The notes: generated from the sequence alone by a model not told the origin. DNA of 64,000 bases from Pseudonocardia sp. CNS-004 (GCA_001942185.1 MKJV01000101.1:1-64000), one strand, 5' to 3'. Positions 56,119 through 64,000 are shown, numbered from the stretch's first letter. Program-made: numbers and translations.

Positions 56119-56879
56119 GTGGATCTTTCGCTCGAAGGCAAGGTCGCGATCGTGACGGGCGCGGCGTCCGGGTTCGGCAGGGCGGTCGCGACGACCCTCG
56201 CGACCGAGGGTGTGCGGGTGGCGGGCGCCGACATCAACGAAGCCGGCGTCACGAGCGCGATGAAGGAGCTCGGCGGCGGCGCCGGGTCGTGCCGCGGATA
56301 CGCGCTCGACGTCGCCAGCCGTGACAACTGGCAGGAGCTCGTCCGCTCCGTCGAAGAAGACCTCGGCCCGGTCGACATCCTCTGCAACATCGCGGGCCCC
56401 GCGCCCGGGCCCGTCAGCGGGCACCTGGACACCGACGACGACGAATGGCACCGCCAGATCGAAGGGCACCTCTCCGGCGTCTTCCGCGGCTGCCAGACCG
56501 TTCTGCCCGGGATGATGGAGCGGCGCTACGGGAAGATCGTGAACATGTGCTCCTTCACGGCGCACGGCACGGTCGCGAACATCCCCGGCTACGACGCCGC
56601 GTTCGGTGGGATCCTCGCCTACACGAAGGACCTCGCGCGGTACGTCGCCCCGTACAACATCAACGTCAACTGCGTCTCACCCGGCAACGTCGAGACGCCG
56701 ATGACGCAGGGGTGGATGTCCTCCCCCGCGCCCGCGAGCGCCTCCTCTCGAACACCCTCATCGGGCGCATCGGCCAACCCGACGACGTCGCCAACTGGGT
56801 GGTCTTCCTCGCCTCCGACCGCGCGCAGCACGCCGTCGGTATCGAGATCAACGTGTCCGGCGGCCAGCTGATCGCCTGA
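56119..56879 (+). CDS. SDR-family protein lacking the catalytic Lys, one frame break
   Basis: About 253 residues. Cofactor loop VTGAASGFGRAVATTLATEG and CNIAGPAPGPVSG are normal. The active site reads GYDAAFGGILAYTKDLARYV: the Tyr is present but the Lys of YxxxK is Phe. One base is missing near 56727; after it the frame gives LIGRIGQPDDVANWVVFLAS. GTG at 56119 is preceded by a GGAGATG stretch. It is probably a sugar or sugar-acid dehydrogenase, though the missing Lys raises doubt. Confidence 0.78.
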
Positions 56880-56927
56880 CCGGCAGGTAGTTCGTCCACT
56901 CGGCCCGCACGGGCCGGAAGGAGAAGC

Positions 56928-58082
56928 ATGAGAATCGTCAACGTCACGACCGCGGTGGTTGCCTACCACGGTGAGGCCACGCTGGTGCGGATCGACACCG
57001 ACGAGGGCATCACCGGCTACGGCGAGGCGAACCCGGACGCCGGGGCCGGCGGCGTCGTCGGACTGATCGACAAGTTCAAGCACCTGCTGATCGGCGAGGA
57101 CCCGCGCAACGTCGAGCGGTGCTGGGAGAAGCTGCGGCGGCGCGTCTTCGCGGGCCCGCAGGCGGGCGTGTTCGTGATCGCCCTGTCCGGCATCGAGCTG
57201 GCGCTGTGGGACATCGCGGGCAAGGCGGCGGGCCAGCCGGTGCACCGGATGCTCGGCGGCAAGTTCCGCGACCGGATCCGGCTCTACGCCGACTGCGGCG
57301 ACGGCGACGACCCCAGCGGCTCGATCTCCGGCTGCGTCGACCGCGCGCAGCGGATGGTCTCCGAGGGCTTCACCGCGATCAAGTTCGACATCGACGACCT
57401 GCACCACCCGGCCAAGTACGACGAGTTCAACCACACCATCAACGCGGCCGAGCTGCGTTCGATGGTCGAGCGGGTGGCGGCCGTGCGCGAGGCGATCGGC
57501 CCGGACGTCGACCTGGCCATCGACCTCCACGCCCGCTACGACGTCCCCAGCGCCTGCAAGATCTCCTGGGAGCTGGAGCCGTTCAACCTGATGTGGCTCG
57601 AGGAGCCGATCCCGGCGGAGAACATCGACGCGCTGGTGCGGGTGCGCGCGCAGACCCGCACCCCCATCTGCGTGGGCGAGAACCTCTACCTGCGCTGGGG
57701 CTTCCGGGAGCTGCTGGAGAAGGGCGCGGTCGACGTGATCGAGCCGGACGTGCCCAAGTGCGGCGGGCTCGCCGAGGCCAAGAAGATCGCCAACCTCGCC
57801 GAGATGCACTACGTGCCGTTCGCCCCGCACCTGGTCTCCACCCCGCTGGGCACGATGGCCACGGCACACCAGTGCGGTGCGATCCCCAACTTCCTCGTGC
57901 AGGAGTGGCACGCGCTCGAGGAGCGCGAGGTGTGGGACAGCTACGTGAAGGCACCGGACGGCAGCGGATCGATCGTCAAGGACGGCTACATCACGCTGCC
58001 CGACACCCCCGGGATCGGCGTCGAGCCCGACATGGACGGCGTCCGCAAGCACGCCGTGCCGGGCTTCGGGATATTCGAATGA
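56928..58082 (+). CDS. Mandelate racemase/enolase-superfamily sugar-acid dehydratase 2
   Basis: A 384-residue, intact enzyme. Capping domain TLVRIDTDEGITGYGEANPD and ALSGIELALWDIAGKAAGQP; barrel with AIKFDIDD (Lys), DLAIDLHARYD (metal Asp and His), WLEEPIPAEN (metal Glu), CVGENLYLRWG (metal Glu) and FAPHLVSTPLG (His). The pattern resembles galactonate/gluconate-type dehydratases. GGAAGGAG precedes the ATG. Partner of RraA 2, whose ATG overlaps its stop. Confidence 0.87.
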   Translation: MRIVNVTTAVVAYHGEATLVRIDTDEGITGYGEANPDAGAGGVVGLIDKFKHLLIGEDPRNVERCWEKLRRRVFAGPQAGVFVIALSGIELALWDIAGKAAGQPVHRMLGGKFRDRIRLYADCGDGDDPSGSISGCVDRAQRMVSEGFTAIKFDIDDLHHPAKYDEFNHTINAAELRSMVERVAAVREAIGPDVDLAIDLHARYDVPSACKISWELEPFNLMWLEEPIPAENIDALVRVRAQTRTPICVGENLYLRWGFRELLEKGAVDVIEPDVPKCGGLAEAKKIANLAEMHYVPFAPHLVSTPLGTMATAHQCGAIPNFLVQEWHALEEREVWDSYVKAPDGSGSIVKDGYITLPDTPGIGVEPDMDGVRKHAVPGFGIFE

Positions 58083-58768
58083 CCAGCGTCGACGCGGACG
58101 TCGCCAAGCGGCTCAAGGGGCTCTACACCGCCGTGGTGTACGACATCATGGACGAGATGGGGCTGCCCAACCAGTGCCTCGACCTCGGCATCGCCCCGCT
58201 GGACCGCTCGATGCAGGTGGCCGGACCCGCCTACACCGTCATGGCGTCACCCGACATGCGCGAGCGCGACGAGATGCCCCCCAACACCAAGCTCGCCGAC
58301 TTCGGCGTGTTCACGCAGATGTACGAGGGATGCGTGGTGGTCGTCGGGGCCGCGGGCGAACGCCAGAGCGGGATCTGGGGTGAGCTGATGAGCAACGCCA
58401 GCCGGGCCCGCGGCGCCACCGGCGTCGTCATCGACGGCGGCATCCGCGACGGCCGGCTCGTCCGGGAGATCGACGGTCTCGGCGTCTTCGCCCGCTACAC
58501 CTCACCGATCGAGTCGCTGCGCCGCTCCCGGATCCACGACATCGAAGTGCCGATCTCGGTCACCGGCAGCCTCACCAGCCAGGTCCGCGTCAACCCGGGC
58601 GACTGGATCTTCGGCGACGAGGACGGTGTGCTCGTGATCCCGAAGGACGCCCTCGACGAGGTGCTGGCGAAGTCCGAGGAGGCCAAGGACATCGAGGACA
58701 AGGTCCGCGAGGAGGTGCAGGCGGGAGTTCCCGTGATCGACGTCTACAACAAGTACGGGCGGCTGTAG
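58079..58768 (+). CDS. RraA-family protein 2 (probable keto-acid aldolase)
   Basis: A 229-residue RraA-fold protein. VVYDIMDEMGLPNQCLDLG, the loop GELMSNASRARGATGVVIDG and GGIRDGRLVREIDGLGVFAR hold the substrate and metal residues seen in HMG/CHA-type pyruvate aldolases. It lacks the N-terminal extension of RraA 1. ATGA overlap with the dehydratase suggests sequential steps: dehydration, then aldol cleavage or decarboxylation. Last gene before a strong terminator. Confidence 0.83.
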   Translation: MTSVDADVAKRLKGLYTAVVYDIMDEMGLPNQCLDLGIAPLDRSMQVAGPAYTVMASPDMRERDEMPPNTKLADFGVFTQMYEGCVVVVGAAGERQSGIWGELMSNASRARGATGVVIDGGIRDGRLVREIDGLGVFARYTSPIESLRRSRIHDIEVPISVTGSLTSQVRVNPGDWIFGDEDGVLVIPKDALDEVLAKSEEAKDIEDKVREEVQAGVPVIDVYNKYGRL

Positions 58769-58782
58769 CAGCACCCGGATCG

Positions 58783-58837
58783 CTGGTCGAACGGCGCTTT
58801 CGTACCAAGAGTTGGTACGAAAGCGCTGTTCGACCAG
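58783..58837 (+). terminator. Very strong hairpin terminator after the right arm
   Basis: Arms of 26 bases (58783-58808 and 58812-58837) with a GAG loop pair with a single G-T mismatch: CTGGTCGAAC at the base and TTTCGTACCAA at the tip. It begins 14 bases after the RraA 2 stop. No T-run follows, as is usual in high-GC actinobacteria. Confidence 0.85.
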
Positions 58838-58865
58838 GCAGATTCCCGAGCGTGCCCGCATCGCT

Positions 58866-59477
58866 ATGGTCTGGTCCGTGGACTTCGGGTCGGTGGCGGA
58901 CTGGGTGAACGCCGCGGGAACGCTCGGCGCATTCGGTGCCGCCCTGTTCGCCGGAATCGTTGCCGTCCGCAGCTACCGGACCCAGCAGAAGGCGATCGAC
59001 CGGCAGCTGGCCGGCCACGTCGAAGACGAACGTCGGCGGGCGCAGAGTGAACGCCAGTGGCAGGCGAGCAAGGTGGCGGTGTGGGTGTTCCGCGGGCGGA
59101 ACAACTGGACGGTGCACGCCGCGAACAGCAGCGGCCTCCCCGTCTACCGCCTCACCGTGCGCATATCGGGGGAGGAACCTCCGTTCTCGGTGGCGATAGA
59201 ACGGGGCACGCAGAGCCCCACCCCGGCCGACACCGCTCACAAGCTCACCAACGCCCTGCGCGTCGTGCTCGACCAACGCAACGCCGTCCACATGGACCCG
59301 AACAAGCTGCACGTCGCGATCGCCTTCACCGACGCGGCCGGGGTCCGCTGGCGACGGGACGAGCGCGGGAAGCTCGACGAGGTGCCGGATTCCTTCGAGT
59401 TCGACGGGGTCGACGAACGGCTGATCGACAGGCTGGTTCCGAGGCACGACGACCGGGACGTGCGGGGGATCCTGTAG
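58866..59477 (+). CDS. Small membrane-anchored protein of unknown function
   Basis: A 203-residue protein with one membrane helix near the N-terminus (VNAAGTLGAFGAALFAGIVA), a charged, probably coiled segment RTQQKAIDRQLAGHVEDERR, and a soluble beta-rich part with SGLPVYRLTVRISGEEPPFS. No family recognised. It stands alone behind the terminator. Confidence 0.6.
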   Translation: MVWSVDFGSVADWVNAAGTLGAFGAALFAGIVAVRSYRTQQKAIDRQLAGHVEDERRRAQSERQWQASKVAVWVFRGRNNWTVHAANSSGLPVYRLTVRISGEEPPFSVAIERGTQSPTPADTAHKLTNALRVVLDQRNAVHMDPNKLHVAIAFTDAAGVRWRRDERGKLDEVPDSFEFDGVDERLIDRLVPRHDDRDVRGIL

Positions 59478-59591
59478 TACCGCTCGCGCGCCGCTGGTCG
59501 TGCCACGCGACCCGTCGACCGGGTGCGTGGACCGGGAACGGGTGCGCGACCAGGGAAGATCATTCCGAGATGCGTGTCTGCCGCAGGCACC

Positions 59592-60874
59592 TCATCCCAC
59601 TTCTGCGGCGGCCACTGCCGCCGCACAGATGCGGGCCAGGTCCTCGTCGTCGGTGACGTACGGGGGCATCGTGTAGACCAGGTCGCGGAACGGGCGCAGC
59701 CACACGCCCTCCCGCACCGCGGCGGCCGTGGCCGCCGGGACGTCGATCTCGTGGTCGAGCTGCACCACCCCGATGGCCCCCATGGCGCGCACGTCGCGCA
59801 CGCCGGGCAGCTCGCGGGCCGGCCCCAGGCCGGCGTGCAGCGCCTTCTCGATGCGGGCCACCCCACCGCGCCAGTCGCCGCCGAGCAGCAGGCCGATCGA
59901 GGCGTTCGCCGCCGCGGCGGCGAGCGGGTTGCCCATGAAGGTCGGGCCGTGCGCGAGCACGGACAGCTCGCCGCGCGAGATCCCGTCGGCCACCTCGGGG
60001 GTGCACAGGGTGGCGGCCATCGAGAGGTAGCCGCCGGTGAGGGCCTTGCCGACGCACATGACGTCCGGGCTCACGCCCGCGTGGTCCGCGCCGAACAGCT
60101 CGCCGGTGCGCCCGAAGCCGGTGGCGATCTCGTCGAACACCAGCAGCACGTCGTGCGCATCGGCGAGCTCCCGCAGGGCCTGCAGGTAGCGCGGCGAGTG
60201 GAAGCGCATCCCGCCCGCGTTCTGCACCACCGGCTCGACGATCACGGCCGCCACCTCGTGCGCGTGCCGGTCGAGCAGGTCCGCCAGGTGTTCCACGTAC
60301 GCGAGGTCGAACTCGCGGGGCGGGGCGTCGGCGAAGACCTGTTCCGGCAGCGCACCGGCCCAGACGTGGTGCATCCCGCCGTCCGGGTCGCACACGGACA
60401 TGGGGTGCCAGGTGTCGCCGTGGTACCCGCCGCGCCAGGTCAGCAGCCGGTGTCGCTCCGGGCGGCGGCGCGAGCGCAGTACTGCAGGCACATCTTGATC
60501 GCGACCTCGACGGAGATCGAGCCCGAGTCGGCGAGGAAGACGTGCTGCAGCGGCTCCGGCGTGATCTCCACGAGCGTGGTGGCCAGCCGGATCGCCTGCT
60601 CGTGGGTGAGCCCGCCGAACATGACGTGGCTCATCCGGCCGAGCTGGTCGCGCACGGCCTCGTCCAGCACCGGGTGCGCGTAGCCGTGGATCGCCGACCA
60701 CCACGACGACATCCCGTCGACCAGCTCGCTCACGCCGTCGACCGGTTCGGCGAGCCGCAGGCGTACCCCCTGCGCGGACTCCACCAGGTACGGCGGGCGC
60801 ACACCGGGCATCGGCGCGTAGGGGTGCCAGACGTGCTTGCGGTCGAGCTCGAGCAGCTGGATGGGGGTCAGCAC
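59592..60874 (-). CDS. Adenosylmethionine-8-amino-7-oxononanoate aminotransferase, one frame break
   Basis: About 427 residues, a class III aminotransferase. The start [15 protein letters not shown] is diagnostic of BioA. Further motifs: [38 protein letters not shown] and the PLP lysine in [20 protein letters not shown]. It makes 7,8-diaminopelargonate in biotin synthesis using S-adenosylmethionine. One base is missing near 60450. GTG at 60874 is used. No other biotin genes are in the window. Confidence 0.87.
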
Positions 60875-60905
60875 ACCCGTGACGATGCCAGCTGCGCGCG
60901 CGACG

Positions 60906-60926
60906 TAGAATCTGGAGCAGTTGCTC
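60906..60926 (+). promoter_or_regulatory. Possible -10 box and operator before the SMR gene
   Basis: TAGAAT at 60906-60911 could be a -10 box; GAGCA-GT-TGCTC at 60915-60926 is a perfect inverted repeat just after it, at the likely transcription start. The TetR protein encoded after the pump may bind here. No good -35 box was found. Confidence 0.4.
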
Positions 60927-60949
60927 AGGTTTCTGCTCCGGAGGCGCTC

Positions 60950-61273
60950 ATGCCCTGGCTGTTCCTCGCCGGTGCGATCCTCACCGAGGTGATCGCGACG
61001 TCCGCGCTCAAGCTCTCCGAGGGCTTCACCAGGACCGTCCCGTCGATCGTCGTCGCGGTCGGGTACCTCGCCGCGTTCGGCCTGCTGTCCCAGGCCCTGA
61101 CGCGGGGGATGGCGATCGGCGTGGCGTACGGCGTGTGGGCCGCGGCCGGGGTGGCGCTCGTCGCGATGGTCGGCGTGGCGTTCTTCGGCGAGAGCATGAC
61201 GTGGGTGCAGGTCGGCGGCATCGCACTGGTGATCGCCGGTGTGCTCGCCCTCGAGATGGGGGCGGCACACTGA
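60950..61273 (+). CDS. Small multidrug resistance (SMR) efflux protein, EmrE/QacC type
   Basis: A 107-residue protein with four membrane helices. [20 protein letters not shown] carries the essential Glu13 and the EmrE-type ATxxLK pattern rather than the guanidinium-exporter type. It exports quaternary cations by proton antiport as a dimer. GGAGG lies about 6 bases before the ATG. Its TGA overlaps the start of the next gene. Confidence 0.88.
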   Translation: MPWLFLAGAILTEVIATSALKLSEGFTRTVPSIVVAVGYLAAFGLLSQALTRGMAIGVAYGVWAAAGVALVAMVGVAFFGESMTWVQVGGIALVIAGVLALEMGAAH

Positions 61274-61815
61274 CCACCACCGACGGGCGCAGGCTCAAGG
61301 GCGAGCAACGTCGCAGACTGCTGATCGACGCCACGATGCGGGTGATCGAGAGCGCCGGCATCGCGGCCGTGAGCCAGCGGGTGGTGGCCCGCGAGGCGGG
61401 GGTGCCACCGAGCGCGGTCACCTACTACTTCCCGGCGGTCGACGACCTGCTGGTCGCGGCGCTCGCCGCCTGCAACGACGCCTACCTGCGGGGACTCGAC
61501 GCCTGCACCGGCGACATCGACCCGATCGCGGCGCTCGCTCGCCTCGTCGCCGACGGCACCGGGGCGAGCCCCGCCTACGTCGCCGCGGAGTACGAGCTCT
61601 TCCTGCTCGCCGCCCGCCGGCCGGAACTGCGGATGGAGGCCGCACGGTGGCCCGCCGCCGTCGACACCTTCCTCACCCCGCACGTCCCCGACCCGGTCAC
61701 GCGCGCCGGGGTGGCCGCAGCCGTCGACGGGCTGCTCCTGCGGTGCGTCGTCGAGGCGGACCCGCCGAGCCCGGGCGAGGTGCACGAGGTGCTCGCCCGG
61801 CTCATCGGCAACTGA
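61270..61815 (+). CDS. TetR-family regulator with probable CTG start
   Basis: About 181 residues. The helix-turn-helix reads [20 protein letters not shown]. The protein should begin around [20 protein letters not shown], but no ATG, GTG or TTG exists there; the codon overlapping the SMR stop is CTG (CTGA at 61270-61273), mimicking the usual ATGA overlap. The next ATG at 61336 would cut the DNA-binding domain. It is probably the regulator of the pump. Its stop touches the stop of the convergent TetR gene. Confidence 0.8.
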   Translation: MTTTDGRRLKGEQRRRLLIDATMRVIESAGIAAVSQRVVAREAGVPPSAVTYYFPAVDDLLVAALAACNDAYLRGLDACTGDIDPIAALARLVADGTGASPAYVAAEYELFLLAARRPELRMEAARWPAAVDTFLTPHVPDPVTRAGVAAAVDGLLLRCVVEADPPSPGEVHEVLARLIGN

Positions 61816-62403
61816 TCAGCCCGAGCGCCCCGGGCCGGGCAGCACGCGCTCGACCACGTCCGTGACCAGGTCGTGGATCCCGTCCTCCGGGAAGACGTCG
61901 GGCAGCGTGAGCCGTTCGAGGATCAGCCAGTTCAGCGCCATGTAGAGCAGCACCACGGTCGTCGCGTCGCCGGGGAGGCCCGCCTCTTCGTGGTAGCGGA
62001 TGTTGGCGTCGACGTCGGCGCGGATCCGCTCGCTGAGCAGCTCGCGAAGCGCCGGGCGGCGGGTGCTCTCCAACCGCAGCTCCAGCAGCGCCAGGTATCC
62101 GGAGCGGAACGCGCTGACGCGGTTCACGACGTCGTGCATCAGCTCGGTGACCCGATCACGGTCCCGCGGCCCGGCGAGCCCGGCGGCGAGGACGCCGGCG
62201 TCGGGCTCCAGGCGCTCGTAGAAGCGCAGCCCGACCTGCATGAACAGCTCGTCGCGACTGCTGAAGTAGTTGGTGGCCGTACCGACCGGCACCGCGGCCT
62301 CCGCGTCGACCGCACGGAAGGTCAGCCCGCGCGCACCTTCCCTGGCCAGCACCTCGATGGCCGCATCCAGGAGCGCCGCCCGTCGAGCCGGGTTCTGCCG
62401 CAT
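61816..62403 (-). CDS. TetR-family regulator of the RibD/DHFR-like gene
   Basis: A 195-residue regulator. N-terminal helix-turn-helix TFRAVDAEAAVPVGTATNYF with the usual YFSSRDELF after it, then a helical sensor domain. It is divergent from the reductase-like gene with a long palindromic operator between them, so it probably represses both. Confidence 0.87.
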   Translation of the reverse strand: MRQNPARRAALLDAAIEVLAREGARGLTFRAVDAEAAVPVGTATNYFSSRDELFMQVGLRFYERLEPDAGVLAAGLAGPRDRDRVTELMHDVVNRVSAFRSGYLALLELRLESTRRPALRELLSERIRADVDANIRYHEEAGLPGDATTVVLLYMALNWLILERLTLPDVFPEDGIHDLVTDVVERVLPGPGRSG

Positions 62404-62431
62404 CGAAGTCCCTTCGTTGACACCACTTCAG

Positions 62432-62473
62432 CCGTAGTACTATGTTTCAACCACTACAGTCACAGTACTACGG
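62432..62473. promoter_or_regulatory. TetR operator in the tetR/dihydrofolate-reductase-like gap
   Basis: CCGTAGTACTATG at 62432-62444 and CACAGTACTACGG at 62461-62473 are inverted copies with one mismatch and a 16-base spacer. Each arm itself contains AGTACT. The pair fills the 82-base gap between the divergent genes. Confidence 0.7.
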
Positions 62474-62485
62474 AAGAGGCCTCGC

Positions 62486-63055
62486 GTGCGAAAGCTCGTC
62501 TACTACGTCGGCACGACCATCGACGGCTTCATCGCCGCACCGGACGGGACGGCCGACTTCTTCCCCGTCACCCCGGACGTGATCGACTTCATCACGACCG
62601 ACTACCCGGACGCCCTACCCACCCACGTGCGCGCACAACTCGGCGTGGACGTCCCCAACCGGAACTTCGACGTCGGCGTGCAGGGCCGCACCACCTACCA
62701 GGCCGCCCTCGACATCGACGTGACCAGCCCGTACGCGCACCTGCAGCAGATCGTGGTGTCCACGAGCCTCACCGGGAGCCCGGACCCGGCCGTCGAGGTC
62801 GTCTCCCGCGACGTCGTCGAGCGGATCCGGCGGCTGAAGGCGGAGGAGGGCAAGGACATCTACCTCATGGGCGGGTCCCGGCTCGCCGGGTCGCTGCTCG
62901 CGGAGATCGACGCGCTCGTCCTCAAGGTCTACCCGGTGGTGGCAGGTGCCGGGATCCCGCTCTTCACCGCGGACTTCCAGCCCACCGGCTTCACCCTCAC
63001 CGGCACGCGCAGCCTCGAGAACGGCACCGTGGTGCTCAGCTACGACAGGGCGTGA
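62486..63055 (+). CDS. RibD C-terminal/dihydrofolate reductase-fold protein
   Basis: A 189-residue protein. VRKLVYYVGTTIDGFIAAPD is the typical start of this family; GKDIYLMGGSRLAGSLLAEI binds NADPH. YPVVAGAGIPLF closes the fold. Such proteins are small NADPH reductases of unknown substrate, often next to a TetR gene. GTG at 62486 has GGAAGAGG about 6 bases upstream. Confidence 0.85.
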   Translation: MRKLVYYVGTTIDGFIAAPDGTADFFPVTPDVIDFITTDYPDALPTHVRAQLGVDVPNRNFDVGVQGRTTYQAALDIDVTSPYAHLQQIVVSTSLTGSPDPAVEVVSRDVVERIRRLKAEEGKDIYLMGGSRLAGSLLAEIDALVLKVYPVVAGAGIPLFTADFQPTGFTLTGTRSLENGTVVLSYDRA

Positions 63056-63131
63056 CGGCCTCGGTCCCCAACCGATCCGCGCCCGCGTCGGTCGTCCCCT
63101 CCACACCGAGCGACACCGAGGGAGACCGGCC

Positions 63132-63524
63132 ATGGGGACCATCCGTTCCACGATCATCCGAGCGGCCGTCGGCACGGCACTCGCCAGCGGCACCATGGTC
63201 CTGGGTGCGGCGCAGGCGAACGCCGCCCCGAACACCTGGGCCGCGATCGCGATCTCGGTCGAGACCGGCAACATCGGCTACTCCTACGAGCAGCCCTCCG
63301 GCGCCGCCGCGGCGAGCGCCGCCGTCGACGGGTGCGACGCGAGCGACTGCCAGGAGGCGGTGCGTGTGACGAACGGTTGCGCCGCCGTGGCGCAGGCGTC
63401 CAACCGCGCATGGGGCTGGGCGTACGCCGCGTCGCTCGAGGAGGCGAAGCGCGCGGCGGCCGGCGCCACCCCGGGCGATGACGCGCGGGTGCTCGCGCAC
63501 ACCTGCACCGGCGCGTACCGCTGA
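63132..63524 (+). CDS. Secreted DUF4189-family protein
   Basis: A 130-residue protein with a signal peptide ending around AQANA, giving a mature part of about 97 residues that starts APNTWAAIAISVETGNIGYS. Four Cys (in DGCDASDCQE, TNGCAAV and AHTCTG) could form two disulfides. The layout matches small secreted DUF4189 proteins; function unknown. ATG with GGGAGA upstream. Confidence 0.75.
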   Translation: MGTIRSTIIRAAVGTALASGTMVLGAAQANAAPNTWAAIAISVETGNIGYSYEQPSGAAAASAAVDGCDASDCQEAVRVTNGCAAVAQASNRAWGWAYAASLEEAKRAAAGATPGDDARVLAHTCTGAYR

Positions 63525-63537
63525 CTACGGTGAGGAC

Positions 63538-64000
63538 ATGGCCCGCGTCGACGTCCGGATCGGTTCCCCCGACGGGATCTGCCCCGCGTCCCTGCACGTC
63601 CCCGACGGCGCCGGGCCGTGGCCCGGCGTCCTCCTCTTCCCCGACGCGGGCGGGCCCCGGGAGACCATGCGGGTGATGGCCGACCGGATCGCGGAGATGG
63701 GCTACGTGACGCTGGTCCCGGACCTCTACTACCGCGAGGGGGAATGGGCCCCGTTCGACATGGCCACCGTGTTCGGCGACCCCGACGAGCGCGGTCGGCT
63801 CTTCGGGTACATGGGCGGTCTCACGCAGGAGCGGATCGTCTCGGACACGGGCGCGTACCTCGACTTCCTGCTGGCCCGGCCCGAGGTCACCGGCACCGCG
63901 GCCGGCACGACCGGCTACTGCATGGGCGGCAGGCTGTCGCTGATCACGGCCGGCGCCCACCCGGACCGGGTGGCCGCGGCGGCGTCGTTCCACGGAGGGC
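63538..64000 (+). CDS. Dienelactone hydrolase-family protein, cut by the window end
   Basis: The first 154 residues of an alpha/beta hydrolase. The oxyanion region FPDAGGPRETMRVMADRIAE is followed by the nucleophile elbow TGYCMGGRLS, with Cys as in dienelactone hydrolases. The acid and base residues lie beyond the window. Start ATG at 63538 with GAGGA 5 bases upstream. It may cleave carboxymethylenebutenolide-like lactones. Confidence 0.82.
   Translation, partial: MARVDVRIGSPDGICPASLHVPDGAGPWPGVLLFPDAGGPRETMRVMADRIAEMGYVTLVPDLYYREGEWAPFDMATVFGDPDERGRLFGYMGGLTQERIVSDTGAYLDFLLARPEVTGTAAGTTGYCMGGRLSLITAGAHPDRVAAAASFHGG

Noticed and set aside
58783-58837. Insertion-sequence end
   Set aside because: The dyad has a 3-base loop and directly follows an operon end, so a terminator is the simpler reading; no transposase is nearby.
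314-60874. Programmed ribosomal frameshifting as the cause of the frame breaks
   Set aside because: The breaks occur in unrelated housekeeping-type genes, without a common slippery sequence or downstream structure.
60875-60949. Guanidine riboswitch before the SMR gene
   Set aside because: The leader would be only about 30-40 bases, and the pump has the EmrE-type rather than the guanidinium-exporter pattern.

Overview
The window is high-GC DNA from an actinobacterium, most likely Pseudonocardiaceae such as Pseudonocardia. The reasons are a mycothiol-dependent DinB/maleylpyruvate isomerase-type enzyme, NgcEFG-type sugar uptake without its own ATPase, many GTG starts, ATGA/GTGA stop-start overlaps, a leaderless promoter, and 13E12-type HNH endonuclease debris. 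The genus is inference. No rRNA, tRNA or CRISPR array was seen. Almost all genes are catabolic, transport or regulatory, as in a soil saprophyte.

Layout. 1-3662: small enzymes (VOC, metallo-beta-lactamase fold, mycothiol enzyme, HSL-type esterase). 3699-8738: an N-acetylglucosamine/chitobiose-type uptake operon (ngcG, ngcF, ngcE, a SIS protein, RpiR regulator with an operator). 8790-9348 and 11030-12082: gene graveyards with remnants of a tyrosine recombinase, an HNH endonuclease and perhaps an ABC ATPase, flanking a divergent MarR/flavoprotein pair with two matching operators. 12083-14302: SCO6745-like protein, a small protein, aldo/keto reductase. 14431-17912: TRAP-TAXI transporter (binding protein, DUF1850, fused permease). 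17944-24107: DeoR-regulated sugar ABC transporter with a class II aldolase. 24108-25385: gene-free DNA with a 3 x 72 bp tandem repeat and a 122 bp inverted repeat.

25386-34985: a LysR-linked tripartite tricarboxylate transporter (TTT) operon with one TctA/TctB core, three TctC binding proteins, a thiamine-diphosphate enzyme, a two-subunit CoA-transferase and an atypical SDR; a perfect 18 bp hairpin spans the start of the second tctC. 35095-37089: SDR, methyltransferase, a sensor-only AraC-like protein and a monooxygenase-like protein. 37067-43503: a TetR-controlled efflux set (two HlyD-type adaptors and a DHA2 MFS pump) followed by a P450 and its ferredoxin.

43490-58768: a mirror-image sugar-acid island. 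The left arm reads GntR, Gfo/Idh/MocA, binding protein, fused MalF-MalG permease, IclR, RraA, enolase-family dehydratase, uronate-dehydrogenase-like SDR. The right arm reads binding protein, two permeases, SDR, enolase-family dehydratase, RraA. Each arm couples uptake to oxidation, dehydration and probable aldol cleavage of a sugar acid. Neither arm has an ATPase gene, so a shared MsiK-like ATPase is inferred. 58866-64000: a small membrane protein, bioA, an SMR efflux pump with TetR, a TetR/RibD-DHFR divergent pair with a clear operator, a secreted DUF4189 protein and a truncated dienelactone hydrolase.

Quality warning: about 20 genes are interrupted by one to five single-base frame breaks, nearly all a missing G or C in an otherwise well conserved gene. 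I treat these as probable sequencing or assembly errors and annotate the genes across them. This also affects three apparent fusions: SIS-NgcE and P450-ferredoxin are probably artefacts, whereas the MalF-MalG fusion looks real.
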